Both the position numbers and the translations under genes were made by a program. Shown piece by piece: positions 16,878 to 26,127 of a DNA stretch of 64,000 nucleotides. Below the pieces are notes generated by a model. That model searched no databases. It was not told where the DNA came from and was given only the letters and a program-made list of their open reading frames with translations. The stretch lies in contig CAKUXO010000001.1 in the NCBI GenBank assembly GCA_934700385.1, positions 1 through 64,000 of the forward strand, written 5' to 3'. This DNA comes from an uncultured Candidatus Melainabacteria bacterium (lineage in GTDB: Bacteria; Cyanobacteriota; Vampirovibrionia; Gastranaerophilales; Gastranaerophilaceae). Numbering within the stretch: the first letter of the stretch is position 1; every line of letters starts with the position of its first letter.

Positions 16878-17513
16878 ATGCAAAGTTTATCTTCAAAAGA
16901 AAGTTTTTTTATAGGTTTAGCGCTATCAAACTCATCAAACTATGATAGCTCAATTTGTGTATTAGATAGAGATTCTAAAATTCTTTTAATAGATAAATTT
17001 TATTTTGCTCAAGATATTGATGTTTTTTTTGAAACTTCTCCATATACTTCAAACTCTTGCGTTTGCGCTAGTGTGCCTTATGATAACAAAATGCTAGATG
17101 GAAAATGGAGAGTCCATTCTAAAAACTATAAAGTTTTAGGCGATTATTTTAAAGTTAACAGAGATAACTGGACAAATAGAATTTCTAAAAGATGTGAGGA
17201 AACTTTTAGAAAATTAAAAAATAAAAATATAAATGTAATAAGATGTGATATTAATCAATTAAGACAATCTTACGGCTTAAATTCATATTATCTACCTAGA
17301 ACAAGCACGGATTGCAAAAATCTTCAAGCAGATTTAAAATTAAAATTCGGATTTTATCAAATGCCTGATAATATGCTCCCTGCCTCATCTTTAGAGGCAA
17401 TCATCTGCGCTATGTTTGCTATGGAATTTTCTAACAAAATTAACGCAAAAGAAATTTTCAAAGTTGGAGATACTTCTGTTTTTGAAAGACCTTTTGGGGA
17501 GTTTTGTTTTTAG
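16878..17513 (+). CDS. DUF429-like protein, probable RNase H-type fold
   Basis: The order of elements (FIGLALSNSSNYDSSICVLD at the start, a central KWRVHSK basic block, and SSLEAIICAMFAMEF near the end followed by VGDTSVFERPFGEF) resembles the DUF429 family of predicted RNase H-like nucleases. Key acidic residues cannot be assigned surely, so catalysis is unproven. The start at ATG 16878 has no Shine-Dalgarno and sits just behind a strong promoter. It converges on the GH57 gene with a 6-bp gap. Confidence 0.5.
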   Translation: MQSLSSKESFFIGLALSNSSNYDSSICVLDRDSKILLIDKFYFAQDIDVFFETSPYTSNSCVCASVPYDNKMLDGKWRVHSKNYKVLGDYFKVNRDNWTNRISKRCEETFRKLKNKNINVIRCDINQLRQSYGLNSYYLPRTSTDCKNLQADLKLKFGFYQMPDNMLPASSLEAIICAMFAMEFSNKINAKEIFKVGDTSVFERPFGEFCF

Positions 17514-17519
17514 AAAGTC

Positions 17520-20018
17520 TTACACTTTTCCGGTCAACAAATCAACCTTATCTCTATAAAAATTAACATTAATCTTTAATTTTTGACCAATCAAAAGAAC
17601 GTCAAGTAAGAGTGCTCGTTGGTTTTTATCTTTTTTTGTTCTTTCAATAAATTTATCAAAATTATTACAGAAAATATCCCAAAAGATGTTTTGTGCGGTT
17701 TGGATATATGTTTCAATTTCAAGTTTTTCAATTAAATTAAAGAAATCCAAAAGCTCTTTTGTGCTATTTTGATTAGGATTTTTATCTAATTCAAATAATA
17801 AATCAATTAATTTTGAAGATAAGATATCTTTTGCTTTTGAATTAGATAATTTAATATAGAATTTATCAGATAATTCTTTAATTTTGGTTAATCTTTCAAG
17901 ACAGTCTTTATCGTCATAAGTTTTCATTTTAGACAATTCTTCAACTGTGTTTGAAATAAGAGTATATTTAGCACAAACCCTGAAACTTTCAGGAATATCC
18001 ATCCCAAGGTCGTTAAGATAGCTAATTGGTGTTAAAAGACTTTCATATAAATCTTCATAGGTTTGTGAAGCCTTTTGAAGTTTTTGATTGATTAATATTT
18101 CAAGAATTGTTTTTCTTCTATCAATTGGAACGTCTTTTAGGGTGTAGAATTTTGAACCATAATATAATTCAACTGCTTGAAGAATATCAAGGGTGTTACC
18201 TTTTTCAAAAACTTTAAGAATTTCTTTTTTCTCAGTTGTGAAATCTTCACTACATTCAAAATCTTTAACAGCGCAGTAAAAATCAAGGTTTTGAGTTTGC
18301 AACATAACATAGCTTAAATCTTTCTTTTCTTTTGTTATGTCTGATTGAAGCTCGATTTTGCCGAAAGTTAAAATTGTGTTAAGGTTTTCATAAGTTTTTT
18401 TAGTGCTTTTGTTAATCAAATAGCAATATAGCTTGTTTTGCGCTTCTTTATCTTCTAAATTGAAAGATGTTTCAATTGAATATTGCGCAGCAATTTCATA
18501 AAAACCAACGCTACATGGTTTAACCCATCTATTATAGATATCTTTACCGTTTCCAAATTCAACAATGTTGCTTTTAGCTTTTTGCAAGATAGATAAGAAT
18601 GTTTTTTCAAAATTTGTTTTTGAAAATTCTTGCGCTAATTCCATCGCTCTTGAAGCATATTTTAAAATTTGAGTTGTTTCAATTCCTGAAATATCAGCAA
18701 AAAACCAACCGCAGCTTGTGTACATTAATTGGCAAAAACGTTGCATTTCCATTAATTTAAGGGCTTTTACTTTATCAGGGTGAGATAAATTTTTCTTACA
18801 GTTTTCTTTAAAGAATTTATCAATAGACTCATCTGATCTATCTAAAATAACATCGATATAGTTGTTTCTTGCTTCCCAAAAATCTTCATAATATTTTGTG
18901 CCGTGGCTTGAACAAACTTTAATTAATTCATCTCTTAAATAATCAAGAGCTTGTCTTAAAGGTTTTCTCCATTTTTGGTTCCAATGTGGTTGAGCGCCTG
19001 TTGAACAGCCGCAATCATCCATCCATCTGCCAACACCATGAGAACAACTCCACGCAGAAACAGGTTTAATATCTACTTCATATTTTGGTGGGTTTTCTTC
19101 TAAAAATTGAGCATAGTTTGTTATTGTAAAACCAAGTTCGCTTGCGCCAACTTTTAAAACATAAGCTAATGCCATATCGCCAAATTTTGTGTGGTGTCCA
19201 TAGCTTTCGCCATCTGTTGCAATATTAACTAATTGGTTATGATCTCTTGATTCTACAAAACCATCATTTAAGCGATATGCAAACTTTTTACCGTCTTGAA
19301 GAAGATTATCAAAGGCAACAGATTTTGAAATTGAGCCATCATAGAAGAAAATATCGATATATTTTTCTTTGTCTGAACCTTCAACAAAATATCTATATGG
19401 TTGAGAGGGGTCAATTGTTCCCCAAGAAACGTCTTGCCAATTGTTTTCGCCGATTAAATTAATACATTTTGCTTGGTGGGGAGATAGAATTGTGAATTTT
19501 ACCCCACATTCAATTAAAACTTCAAGGGTTTGAGCGTCAACTGCGGTTTCAGCAAGCCAAATACCCTCTGAATTTCTTTTAAATCTTTTTTCAAAATCCT
19601 TTAAACCCCAAATAACTTGGGTAATTTTATCGTTTCTATTAGCTAAAGGCAAAATGATGTGGTTATAAACTTGAGCAATAGCGTTGCCGTGCCCGTTATA
19701 ATGTTTTCTTGAGTTAATATCAGCTTGAATGATTCTTTTATAAGATTTAAAGTCGTGTTTTTCCATCCAGCTTAATAAAGTCGGACCGAAATTATAGCTC
19801 ATAAATTCATAGTTATTAGAAATATCTATAATAGAATTGTTACAATCGACAATTCTTGAAGCGCCATTAGGGCCATAACATTGCCAAGAAATTTTTTCGT
19901 TCCAGTCGTGGTTAGGTTTTGCGCTGTCTTGAACTTCAATTTCTTCAATCCAAGGATTTTCTCTTGGTGGTTGATAAAAATGTCCGTGTATTGTTAAATA
20001 TTTCTTATTTTCACTCAT
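17520..20018 (-). CDS. Glycoside hydrolase family 57 protein with C-terminal extension
   Basis: The N-terminus (TIHGHFYQPPRENPWIEEI) and GIWLAETAVDAQTLEVL are typical of GH57; the Glu in WLAET (about residue 155) matches the catalytic nucleophile, and NIATDGESYGHHTKFGD gives the acid residue region. GH57 enzymes cut or rearrange alpha-glucans such as glycogen. The ~830-residue length, with an extra C-terminal half, resembles GH57 proteins carrying a DUF3536 domain. There is no signal peptide, so it is cytoplasmic. MalQ at 30212 would act on related substrates. Confidence 0.88.
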   Translation of the reverse strand: MSENKKYLTIHGHFYQPPRENPWIEEIEVQDSAKPNHDWNEKISWQCYGPNGASRIVDCNNSIIDISNNYEFMSYNFGPTLLSWMEKHDFKSYKRIIQADINSRKHYNGHGNAIAQVYNHIILPLANRNDKITQVIWGLKDFEKRFKRNSEGIWLAETAVDAQTLEVLIECGVKFTILSPHQAKCINLIGENNWQDVSWGTIDPSQPYRYFVEGSDKEKYIDIFFYDGSISKSVAFDNLLQDGKKFAYRLNDGFVESRDHNQLVNIATDGESYGHHTKFGDMALAYVLKVGASELGFTITNYAQFLEENPPKYEVDIKPVSAWSCSHGVGRWMDDCGCSTGAQPHWNQKWRKPLRQALDYLRDELIKVCSSHGTKYYEDFWEARNNYIDVILDRSDESIDKFFKENCKKNLSHPDKVKALKLMEMQRFCQLMYTSCGWFFADISGIETTQILKYASRAMELAQEFSKTNFEKTFLSILQKAKSNIVEFGNGKDIYNRWVKPCSVGFYEIAAQYSIETSFNLEDKEAQNKLYCYLINKSTKKTYENLNTILTFGKIELQSDITKEKKDLSYVMLQTQNLDFYCAVKDFECSEDFTTEKKEILKVFEKGNTLDILQAVELYYGSKFYTLKDVPIDRRKTILEILINQKLQKASQTYEDLYESLLTPISYLNDLGMDIPESFRVCAKYTLISNTVEELSKMKTYDDKDCLERLTKIKELSDKFYIKLSNSKAKDILSSKLIDLLFELDKNPNQNSTKELLDFFNLIEKLEIETYIQTAQNIFWDIFCNNFDKFIERTKKDKNQRALLLDVLLIGQKLKINVNFYRDKVDLLTGKV

Positions 20019-20054
20019 CTTTTTGCCTAATTTCTTAAAACTATCCTAAAATAA

Positions 20055-20555
20055 TTATTTATCTTGTTTATCAACTGCAATTTTTTTAATTACAACTAGG
20101 TTTTCAACATCAAGCCAAGGGTCGTTTAAGGCTGTAGAGAAAACTTTTGCAGTTATTTCGATTTTATCTCCGGTGTCAAGGTTAACGTGTTTTTCAGCTA
20201 ATTCTTTCTTTAAAAATAATTTCATTTCTGATAAAGGAACGTTATGATTAGCAACATCATCTCTTTGAATTAAAATACCGATATATTTTGTGCTATCACG
20301 AAACGCTTTTTTATAATCAAGCCCTAGAGTTGAAAATTTATCAAAAGTTGCTTGCATTTTAACTGTTTTATTTAAGTATTTATTAGGGTTTTGAACAATT
20401 GCTAAAGATGTTGTGTTAATCACTTGCGCTTGTTGAGCTTGTGTTTTAGCTGGCGCTTTAGTTGGTGCTTTAGCTGGTGTTGCACAATATGCGCTAAGGT
20501 TTGTTGTATAAGTTGCAACTGTTAAAAATGCCAGTGCGATTATTATTTTTTTCAT
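20055..20555 (-). CDS. Secreted OB-fold-like protein of unknown function
   Basis: A signal peptide ends near SAYCATP, followed by a KAPTKAPAKT spacer. The remaining ~120 residues (IVQNPNKYLNKTVKMQATF ... LDTGDKIEITAKVFS) have the strand pattern of an OB fold like those of periplasmic nucleic-acid-binding-type or stress proteins. No catalytic motif is seen. The gene follows the GH57 gene's upstream side on the same strand. Confidence 0.5.
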   Translation of the reverse strand: MKKIIIALAFLTVATYTTNLSAYCATPAKAPTKAPAKTQAQQAQVINTTSLAIVQNPNKYLNKTVKMQATFDKFSTLGLDYKKAFRDSTKYIGILIQRDDVANHNVPLSEMKLFLKKELAEKHVNLDTGDKIEITAKVFSTALNDPWLDVENLVVIKKIAVDKQDK

Positions 20556-20604
20556 TTTAATTTCCTCTATTTTTATTGATTTTAAAAACAGTTTAGCATA
20601 TTTT

Positions 20605-21501
20605 TTATTTATTTAAAATATCAATTTCTCTATCATTTAGACTAAGATATTTTATCTGATTTTCAAATGCCATTTTTTGAACATCTGTTTTTGATAAAAT
20701 ATTTTTTTCGATTAAATTATAACATATTTTATCAAGGGTTTTGTTTGAGCCGGCTAATGTTCCAAACTCATCTTTTCCCTCTTTATTAATTTTTTTGCCG
20801 CAAAAGATAATATCTTTATTAAAATTAGAAGAAGGTAGAGAATCGCTTATTAAAAGTATTTTTTCTTTTGGTTTTGCTTTTAAAATAAGTTTTAAAATAT
20901 TTTCGTTTGTGTGAATTAAATCGGGGATTATTTCACAATATATTTCATCTTTAACTAAGGCTTCAAGGGCAATTGAGGGGTTTCTATGATGAATTGAATT
21001 CATAGCGTTAAAAAGATGAGTTACGCCTTTTGCATTCTTAATTTTAGTTCCAATAGTATGTCCTGCTTGGGTTTTAATGTTTTTAGAATTAAGATAATCA
21101 ATTAAATCGATATCATTTTCAGGGGCGATTGTTACTATTTTAATGATATTTTCATACTTTTGAGTTAATTCTTTAAAATTAGAAACCGTCGGTTCTAAAA
21201 AAACTTTTTTGTCTTGAATTCCTGATTTTTCTTTGCTTAAAAAACTTCCCTCTAAATGAATTCCTAAAATAAGCGTTTCATTTGTATAATTTTCAAGTTG
21301 TTCATTTTTGATTTTTTTAAAAATTTCAAGTTGAGCTAAAATATTTTCTTTTTTATCTCCAACTAATGTTGGGCAAATTCCTTTAATGTTGCGCTTAAAA
21401 AGCTCTTTTAGAAGAAATTTAATTTCATCATAATTTCCATAATTAAAATTAATTCCAAATGAACCGTGGGTATGATTATCTATAAATTTTAAATTATTCA
21501 A
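20605..21501 (-). CDS. nagA: N-acetylglucosamine-6-phosphate deacetylase, minimal form
   Basis: The amidohydrolase barrel is complete: FIDNHTHG (metal His pair), GIHLEGSF (metal Glu), AGHT, GVTHLFNAM and LLISDSLPSS (catalytic Asp). It would deacetylate GlcNAc-6-P during amino-sugar recycling. At 298 residues it lacks most of the small beta-sandwich domain that flanks the barrel in 380-residue NagA: only five residues precede the first metal motif. No nagB lies nearby. The missing domain makes the exact substrate less sure. Confidence 0.8.
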   Translation of the reverse strand: MNNLKFIDNHTHGSFGINFNYGNYDEIKFLLKELFKRNIKGICPTLVGDKKENILAQLEIFKKIKNEQLENYTNETLILGIHLEGSFLSKEKSGIQDKKVFLEPTVSNFKELTQKYENIIKIVTIAPENDIDLIDYLNSKNIKTQAGHTIGTKIKNAKGVTHLFNAMNSIHHRNPSIALEALVKDEIYCEIIPDLIHTNENILKLILKAKPKEKILLISDSLPSSNFNKDIIFCGKKINKEGKDEFGTLAGSNKTLDKICYNLIEKNILSKTDVQKMAFENQIKYLSLNDREIDILNK

Positions 21502-21589
21502 TTGACTTTCCTTTAAAAAACATTATGTGTTTAAGTATAAGGGTATATATTATTTATGTTAACAAATGTAACAAAAAATAGAATAATTC

Positions 21590-21617
21590 TAAAGTATTAT
21601 CATTCTAATGTCGTATA
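21590..21617 (+). promoter_or_regulatory. Sigma-28-like promoter candidate
   Basis: TAAAGTAT (21590-21597), 12 nt, GTCGTATA (21610-21617). The -35 half fits the FliA/SigD consensus; the -10 half matches at four of eight positions. The layout equals the better site at 26128-26155. Confidence 0.4.
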
Positions 21618-21649
21618 TAGAAATATAAATACGAAGGAAGGGTGACAAT

Positions 21650-22675
21650 ATGGGACTAGCAGCAAGTCAAGCTCGTTTTTTAGGGCTTACAGCAAGGAAA
21701 AGTAATGTTGAATATCAAGGTCAACAAATAAATCAAGCAAGAACTGCTTTATCTAATGAAGTTATGGGACTTTATAATGAATATAATAAACTTGAAGTTC
21801 CAGTACCTCCTAGTGTTAATGAATATCAAAAAACAACTTATACATTAAGTGAAACTGAAGAAAAATATCAAATTGACAGTTTTTCAAAAATCACAGATGG
21901 TGAATATGAGGGTTATTATAATGTAACTATGTCATACCAAGATGAAATTGCAAAGGCATATTCTTATACTGCTAAAGATTCAACAATTACTGCAACAAAA
22001 TCAGATGACGGTTATTCATATTTAAACTTCCAATTTGGTACAGAATCTTATATTTATGATGAAAACGATAAAAATACTTCAACTGTTACAAAAATTACAG
22101 GTGATTATGATAGATATCAAGGTTTAACAACAATAATGCAATCTCAAGGTTTAACAGATGGAACATATTATATGTTTATGAGAAACGGCGTTGCATATTA
22201 TACATCTGAAAATGACCTAGACACAACTTCATTTAAAGACGTTGATGGAAAATCAATGTATTACGGTGATTACGGTTTTGATTATCAAGGTTCATTCAAA
22301 AAGACTCAAACAGTGACTGCAAAAGCTGCTTTAGAACAAGATAATTCCGGAAGATTGAAAACAATTCAAATTTTAGAATGTGAAGATGATAAAAGCCTTG
22401 AAAACAAAGCATTTTCAATTACAACAGGTACAGCTGATGATCAAATGGCTTATGAAGATGCGATGAATAAATATTATTATAATAAAGAACTTTATGAAAA
22501 AGAAGTTGAAAGAATAAATCAAAAAACTGAAAAAATTCAAGCTGAAGACAGAAGTCTTGAATTAAAATTAAATCAACTTGATACAGAACAAAAAGCCCTA
22601 TCAACAGAAATGGAATCAATTAAAACAATTATTAAAGATACCGTTGATTCTGTATTCAAGACATTTGATTCATAA
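21650..22675 (+). CDS. MGLAASQ-type protein with terminal coiled coils, possible flagellar export substrate
   Basis: The N-terminus MGLAASQARFLGLTARKSN begins a helical stretch of ~50 residues. The middle (~60-235) is polar, Tyr- and Thr-rich and probably beta. The last ~65 residues form a coiled coil ending LDTEQKALSTEMESIKTI. Helices at both ends with a variable middle is how flagellin-like axial and secreted proteins are built. I recognise the N-terminal signature from Gastranaerophilales proteins without known function. There is no Sec signal. It has a sigma-28-like promoter, AAGGAAGG before the ATG, and a terminator behind it, so it is a single-gene unit. Confidence 0.6.
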   Translation: MGLAASQARFLGLTARKSNVEYQGQQINQARTALSNEVMGLYNEYNKLEVPVPPSVNEYQKTTYTLSETEEKYQIDSFSKITDGEYEGYYNVTMSYQDEIAKAYSYTAKDSTITATKSDDGYSYLNFQFGTESYIYDENDKNTSTVTKITGDYDRYQGLTTIMQSQGLTDGTYYMFMRNGVAYYTSENDLDTTSFKDVDGKSMYYGDYGFDYQGSFKKTQTVTAKAALEQDNSGRLKTIQILECEDDKSLENKAFSITTGTADDQMAYEDAMNKYYYNKELYEKEVERINQKTEKIQAEDRSLELKLNQLDTEQKALSTEMESIKTIIKDTVDSVFKTFDS

Positions 22676-22701
22676 TAATTTTTACTATTCCTTTGTATTT
22701 T

Positions 22702-22726
22702 ATCCTCGCAAAATGCGAGGATTTTT
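22702..22726 (+). terminator. Rho-independent terminator
   Basis: A perfect 9-bp stem ATCCTCGCA / TGCGAGGAT with an AAA loop and T-run, 25 bp after the stop at 22675. It is almost adjacent to the 3' end of the minus-strand gene at 22728 and may serve both. Confidence 0.85.
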
Positions 22727-22727
22727 A

Positions 22728-22907
22728 TTATCTTGCTCTAAAAAAGCGCTCAGTTGTACCATTTTCTTTTTGAACTTTAATTTTAACTTCTCTAAGGCAA
22801 CGTGGACACCTTCCATAATAAAATGTTTCTTCTTTATTCAGATAAATTCTTGAATAAACATTACAACATTCAAATAAAATTCCTAAAAATTTTTTCTTTT
22901 CAGCCAT
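22728..22907 (-). CDS. Small Cys-rich, zinc-ribbon-like protein
   Basis: The 59-residue frame from ATG 22907 (MAEKKKFLGILFECCNVYSR) has CC near residue 14 and CPRC near 37, a four-cysteine pattern able to bind one zinc, and ends with an RFFRA block. I recall similar small CCxVYxRIY...GRCPxC proteins in other phyla, without function. A longer frame starts further up but adds low-complexity sequence without a ribosome site. Confidence 0.65.
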   Translation of the reverse strand: MAEKKKFLGILFECCNVYSRIYLNKEETFYYGRCPRCLREVKIKVQKENGTTERFFRAR

Positions 22908-23053
22908 AATTCTTAGTATATTTCTATATTTATTTATGTCAAACAAACCTTTAAACACTCCTTTTAAACTCCCTTGTTTGTGGGAATTGTTTTGCAATTT
23001 TTATTAAAAAGTTGTAAAATAATTCAAAATAGTTATATAAGGATACTTAGCCC

Positions 23054-24376
23054 ATGGGTTTACACATGCAGGTCATTATCGCACTTTTATTGGGAATTAA
23101 GCGAAACGGACACATATTTATCGGTTTGATTTTAGGTATTATTGTAGGGTGTTGTTTTCCATCTGAAACATATCCACAAGTATATAATATTTTAGATTTT
23201 ATCGGTCAATCTTTTATAAACATTATTCAAATGGTTGTATTACCTTTGATTATGAGCGCTATTATAATCGGTATTGCAAACATCGGAGATTCAAAACAGC
23301 TTGCTAAATTTGGCTCTAAAATGTTGTTTTATTATACAATAATCACCGTTTTAGCAGTTAGCATAGCTGCTATTATAGCAATAATTGTAAAACCTGGGCT
23401 AAGTGCTCGTGGATTAATTAACCCTGATGTTGCGTTAAGTATTCAAAGCTATGTAGCAGATGCTATTCAATATCAAAAAGAAAATTTAACTCAAATTTTT
23501 CTTGATATTATTCCAAAAAATCCTTTCACTGCTCTAGCAGAAGGAAAAATGATTCCAATTATCATTTTTGTTACAATTTTTTCAATTGCTCTAACAAAAG
23601 CAGGAGAAATTTCAAGACCATTAGTTGCTTTGTTTGAAAGCGTTTTTGCTGCAACAATGAAAGTAACTGATTGGATTATGTATTTAGCAGCCCCTGGGAT
23701 TTTTGCCTTAACTGCTACATCTGTTTCAAATTTTGGTGTTGGAGTATTCCACGACGTTTCAAAATATGCAATTGCAATTTTAACTGCGTTAGCAATTCAA
23801 TTTTTCCTTGTGTATCCTTTTATGTTGAAAGTATTTTCAAAAGTGCCTGTAGGTAAATTCTTCGGCGCTATTTCTGAAGCAATAATGGTTGCTTTTGGTA
23901 CAGCTTCATCATCAGCAACTCTACCTTTAACAATTACGTGTTGCGAAAAAAGAGGAATTTCAAATAGAGTTTGCTCTTTTGTTTTACCTTTAGGTGCAAC
24001 TTTAAATATGGATGGTACGGCAATAATTCAAACAATTGCAACGATTTTTCTAATTCAAATGTATGGAATTGAATTAACCCCACTATTAATTGTTGAAATA
24101 GCATTTTTAGCTATAGTTGCTTCTTCAACTTCGGCTGGTATCCCTGGGGCAGGCATGATTACAATTGCGTTGATTTTAAATGGTATCGGCTTAACTCCTC
24201 AACAGTTAACAGTTGGTTTTTCTTTAATGTTTGCACTAGAAAGACTTTTAGATATGTTTAGAACAGTTTGTAACGTTACATCTGACGCTGTTGTTGCGGC
24301 ATTAATTGCAGATAACGAAAACGAACTTAATTATGAACTATTGTGTGCTAATTCTGATGAAAAGGCAAAGGCTTGA
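23054..24376 (+). CDS. Dicarboxylate/amino acid:cation symporter (DAACS family)
   Basis: A multi-pass membrane protein of 440 residues with the family's signatures: the serine-rich SSSATLPLT re-entrant loop, LNMDGTAI, and SSTSAGIPGAGMI. It should import glutamate, aspartate or C4-dicarboxylates with Na+ or H+. The nearest relatives cannot be chosen by eye. AAGGA lies 10 nt before ATG 23054. The stop overlaps the TTG start of rlmH. Confidence 0.92.
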   Translation: MGLHMQVIIALLLGIKRNGHIFIGLILGIIVGCCFPSETYPQVYNILDFIGQSFINIIQMVVLPLIMSAIIIGIANIGDSKQLAKFGSKMLFYYTIITVLAVSIAAIIAIIVKPGLSARGLINPDVALSIQSYVADAIQYQKENLTQIFLDIIPKNPFTALAEGKMIPIIIFVTIFSIALTKAGEISRPLVALFESVFAATMKVTDWIMYLAAPGIFALTATSVSNFGVGVFHDVSKYAIAILTALAIQFFLVYPFMLKVFSKVPVGKFFGAISEAIMVAFGTASSSATLPLTITCCEKRGISNRVCSFVLPLGATLNMDGTAIIQTIATIFLIQMYGIELTPLLIVEIAFLAIVASSTSAGIPGAGMITIALILNGIGLTPQQLTVGFSLMFALERLLDMFRTVCNVTSDAVVAALIADNENELNYELLCANSDEKAKA

Positions 24377-24789
24377 ATATTAAAATAGTTTTAGAAGGAA
24401 AATTAAGAGAAAGTTTTTATAAAGAAGGCGCTTTTGAATATCAAAAGCGCCTTTTGGGCAGAGTTGAAATTCTTGAAGTTTCAAATATTTTTGAATATAT
24501 TAAAAATAAACAAAATTCTTTTATAATAACTATGGAAATAGAGGGTAAAATGCTTTCTAGCGAGGGTTTTGCCCAAAAAATAAAAGAAATAGAACAAGAT
24601 GGCTATTATAATGAAATTTTGTTTTTAATTGGTGGGGCAGATGGTTTAGAACAAAATGTCCGCCAAAAATCGAACTTTAAATTTTCTATGTCAAAGTTGA
24701 CTTTTCTTCATCAAGAGGCGGTTTTAATTTTGATTGAACAAATTTATCGAGCATATAAAATTTTAAATAACGAACCTTATCACAAATAA
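24373..24789 (+). CDS. rlmH: 23S rRNA pseudouridine-1915 N3-methyltransferase
   Basis: RlmH is a SPOUT methyltransferase acting on helix 69. The SAM-binding knot shows FLIGGADGL, SKLTFLHQ and the C-terminal NNEPYHK; all are diagnostic. Start is TTG 24373, overlapping the preceding TGA, with AAAGG upstream. At 138 residues it is slightly shorter than the common ~155. It is translationally coupled to the symporter. Confidence 0.93.
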   Translation: MNIKIVLEGKLRESFYKEGAFEYQKRLLGRVEILEVSNIFEYIKNKQNSFIITMEIEGKMLSSEGFAQKIKEIEQDGYYNEILFLIGGADGLEQNVRQKSNFKFSMSKLTFLHQEAVLILIEQIYRAYKILNNEPYHK

Positions 24790-24801
24790 AAAGGAAATAA
24801 A

Positions 24802-26100
24802 ATGAGAGCAGTTGATTTAATTCAAAAGAAAAAAGACGGTTTTGAACACACTAAAGAAGAAATTTTTTTCTTAGTTGAAAATTATACAAATGGTTTAATT
24901 GAAGATTATCAAATGTCTGCTTGGCTTATGGCAGTTTGTTTTCAAGGGTTATCAGATGCTGAAACCGCATATTTAACAGAGGCTTTTGTTAAATCGGGCG
25001 ATATTTTAGATTTTTCTTCAATAAGCTCAAATGTTGCAGATAAACACTCAACAGGTGGTGTTGGAGATAAAGTTACACTTGTTTTAATTCCAATTTTAGC
25101 TTCTTTGGGAGTATATTGCGCAAAACTTTCAGGGCGTGGCTTAGGTTTTACGGGTGGAACGATAGATAAACTTGAAGCAATTCCAAATTTTAAAACAGAA
25201 TTATCTAATGAAGATTTCTTTAAACAAATTAAAGAAATAAAAGCGGCAATTTCTTCTCAAAGTCCTAATTTAACCCCTGCGGACGGTAAAATCTATGCAC
25301 TTCGAGATGTTACCGCTACAGTTGATAATAAATCTTTAATTTGTGCTTCTGTGGTTTCTAAAAAAATCGCTTCGGGCGCAAATTCAATTGTTTTAGATGT
25401 TAAATTTGGAGATGGCGCATTTTTAAAAACTTATGAAGAAGCAAAAGAGCTTTCTGATTTAATGGTTAAAACAGGAAAACTTTTAAATAGAAATATTGAC
25501 GTTGTAATTAGTGCTATGAATCAACCCCTAGGGCGCTGTGTGGGTAATAGCCTTGAAGTAATTGAAAGTATTGAGTTTTTAAAAGGTCATTATGAAGATG
25601 ATTTATATGAAATTGTTGAAGAATTAGCGCTTAAAACTTTATTAAATTGTAAAATAGTTAATGACCCTAAAACTGCTAAAGAAATGATTAAAAAGGTAAT
25701 TTTAAATGGGGAAGCGCTAAATAAATTAAAAGAAATTATTTCATATCAAAAAGGAAATACTGATGTAATTAATGATTATGGTTTATTTAATCAAGCAAAA
25801 AATGTTTATGAAATAAAAGCAGGCTCTAGTGGCTTTATTACTGATTTAAAAGCGCTAGATGTTGCGCATAGTGCTAAACTTTTAGGTGCTGGTAGAGATA
25901 AAAAATCTGATAAAATTGATTTTAGCGCAGGTGTTGAATTATTTAAAAAAATAGGCGATAAAGTTCAAAAAGATGAAGTTATTGCAAAGATGTATTTTAA
26001 TGATGTTGAAAAATCAAAATTAGATGATTCTATTAAAATAATCAATTCTGCTTTTATTATCGGAGATAATGAACCACAAAAACCAAGATTAGTGTATTAA
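24802..26100 (+). CDS. pdp: Pyrimidine-nucleoside phosphorylase
   Basis: This enzyme cleaves thymidine, deoxyuridine and often uridine by phosphorolysis for salvage. Marks are KHSTGGVGDKVTL (phosphate site), GRGLGFTGGTIDKLEAIP, and a C-terminal domain beginning near residue 330. The length of 432 residues is that of Pdp/DeoA. I cannot separate Pdp from DeoA surely, but the N-terminus (MRAVDLIQKKKDG) is like Pdp. It follows rlmH by 12 bp with AAAAGGAAATAAAATG. Confidence 0.9.
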   Translation: MRAVDLIQKKKDGFEHTKEEIFFLVENYTNGLIEDYQMSAWLMAVCFQGLSDAETAYLTEAFVKSGDILDFSSISSNVADKHSTGGVGDKVTLVLIPILASLGVYCAKLSGRGLGFTGGTIDKLEAIPNFKTELSNEDFFKQIKEIKAAISSQSPNLTPADGKIYALRDVTATVDNKSLICASVVSKKIASGANSIVLDVKFGDGAFLKTYEEAKELSDLMVKTGKLLNRNIDVVISAMNQPLGRCVGNSLEVIESIEFLKGHYEDDLYEIVEELALKTLLNCKIVNDPKTAKEMIKKVILNGEALNKLKEIISYQKGNTDVINDYGLFNQAKNVYEIKAGSSGFITDLKALDVAHSAKLLGAGRDKKSDKIDFSAGVELFKKIGDKVQKDEVIAKMYFNDVEKSKLDDSIKIINSAFIIGDNEPQKPRLVY

Positions 26101-26127
26101 TTTTTGTAACATTCTTTTGTCAATTCT

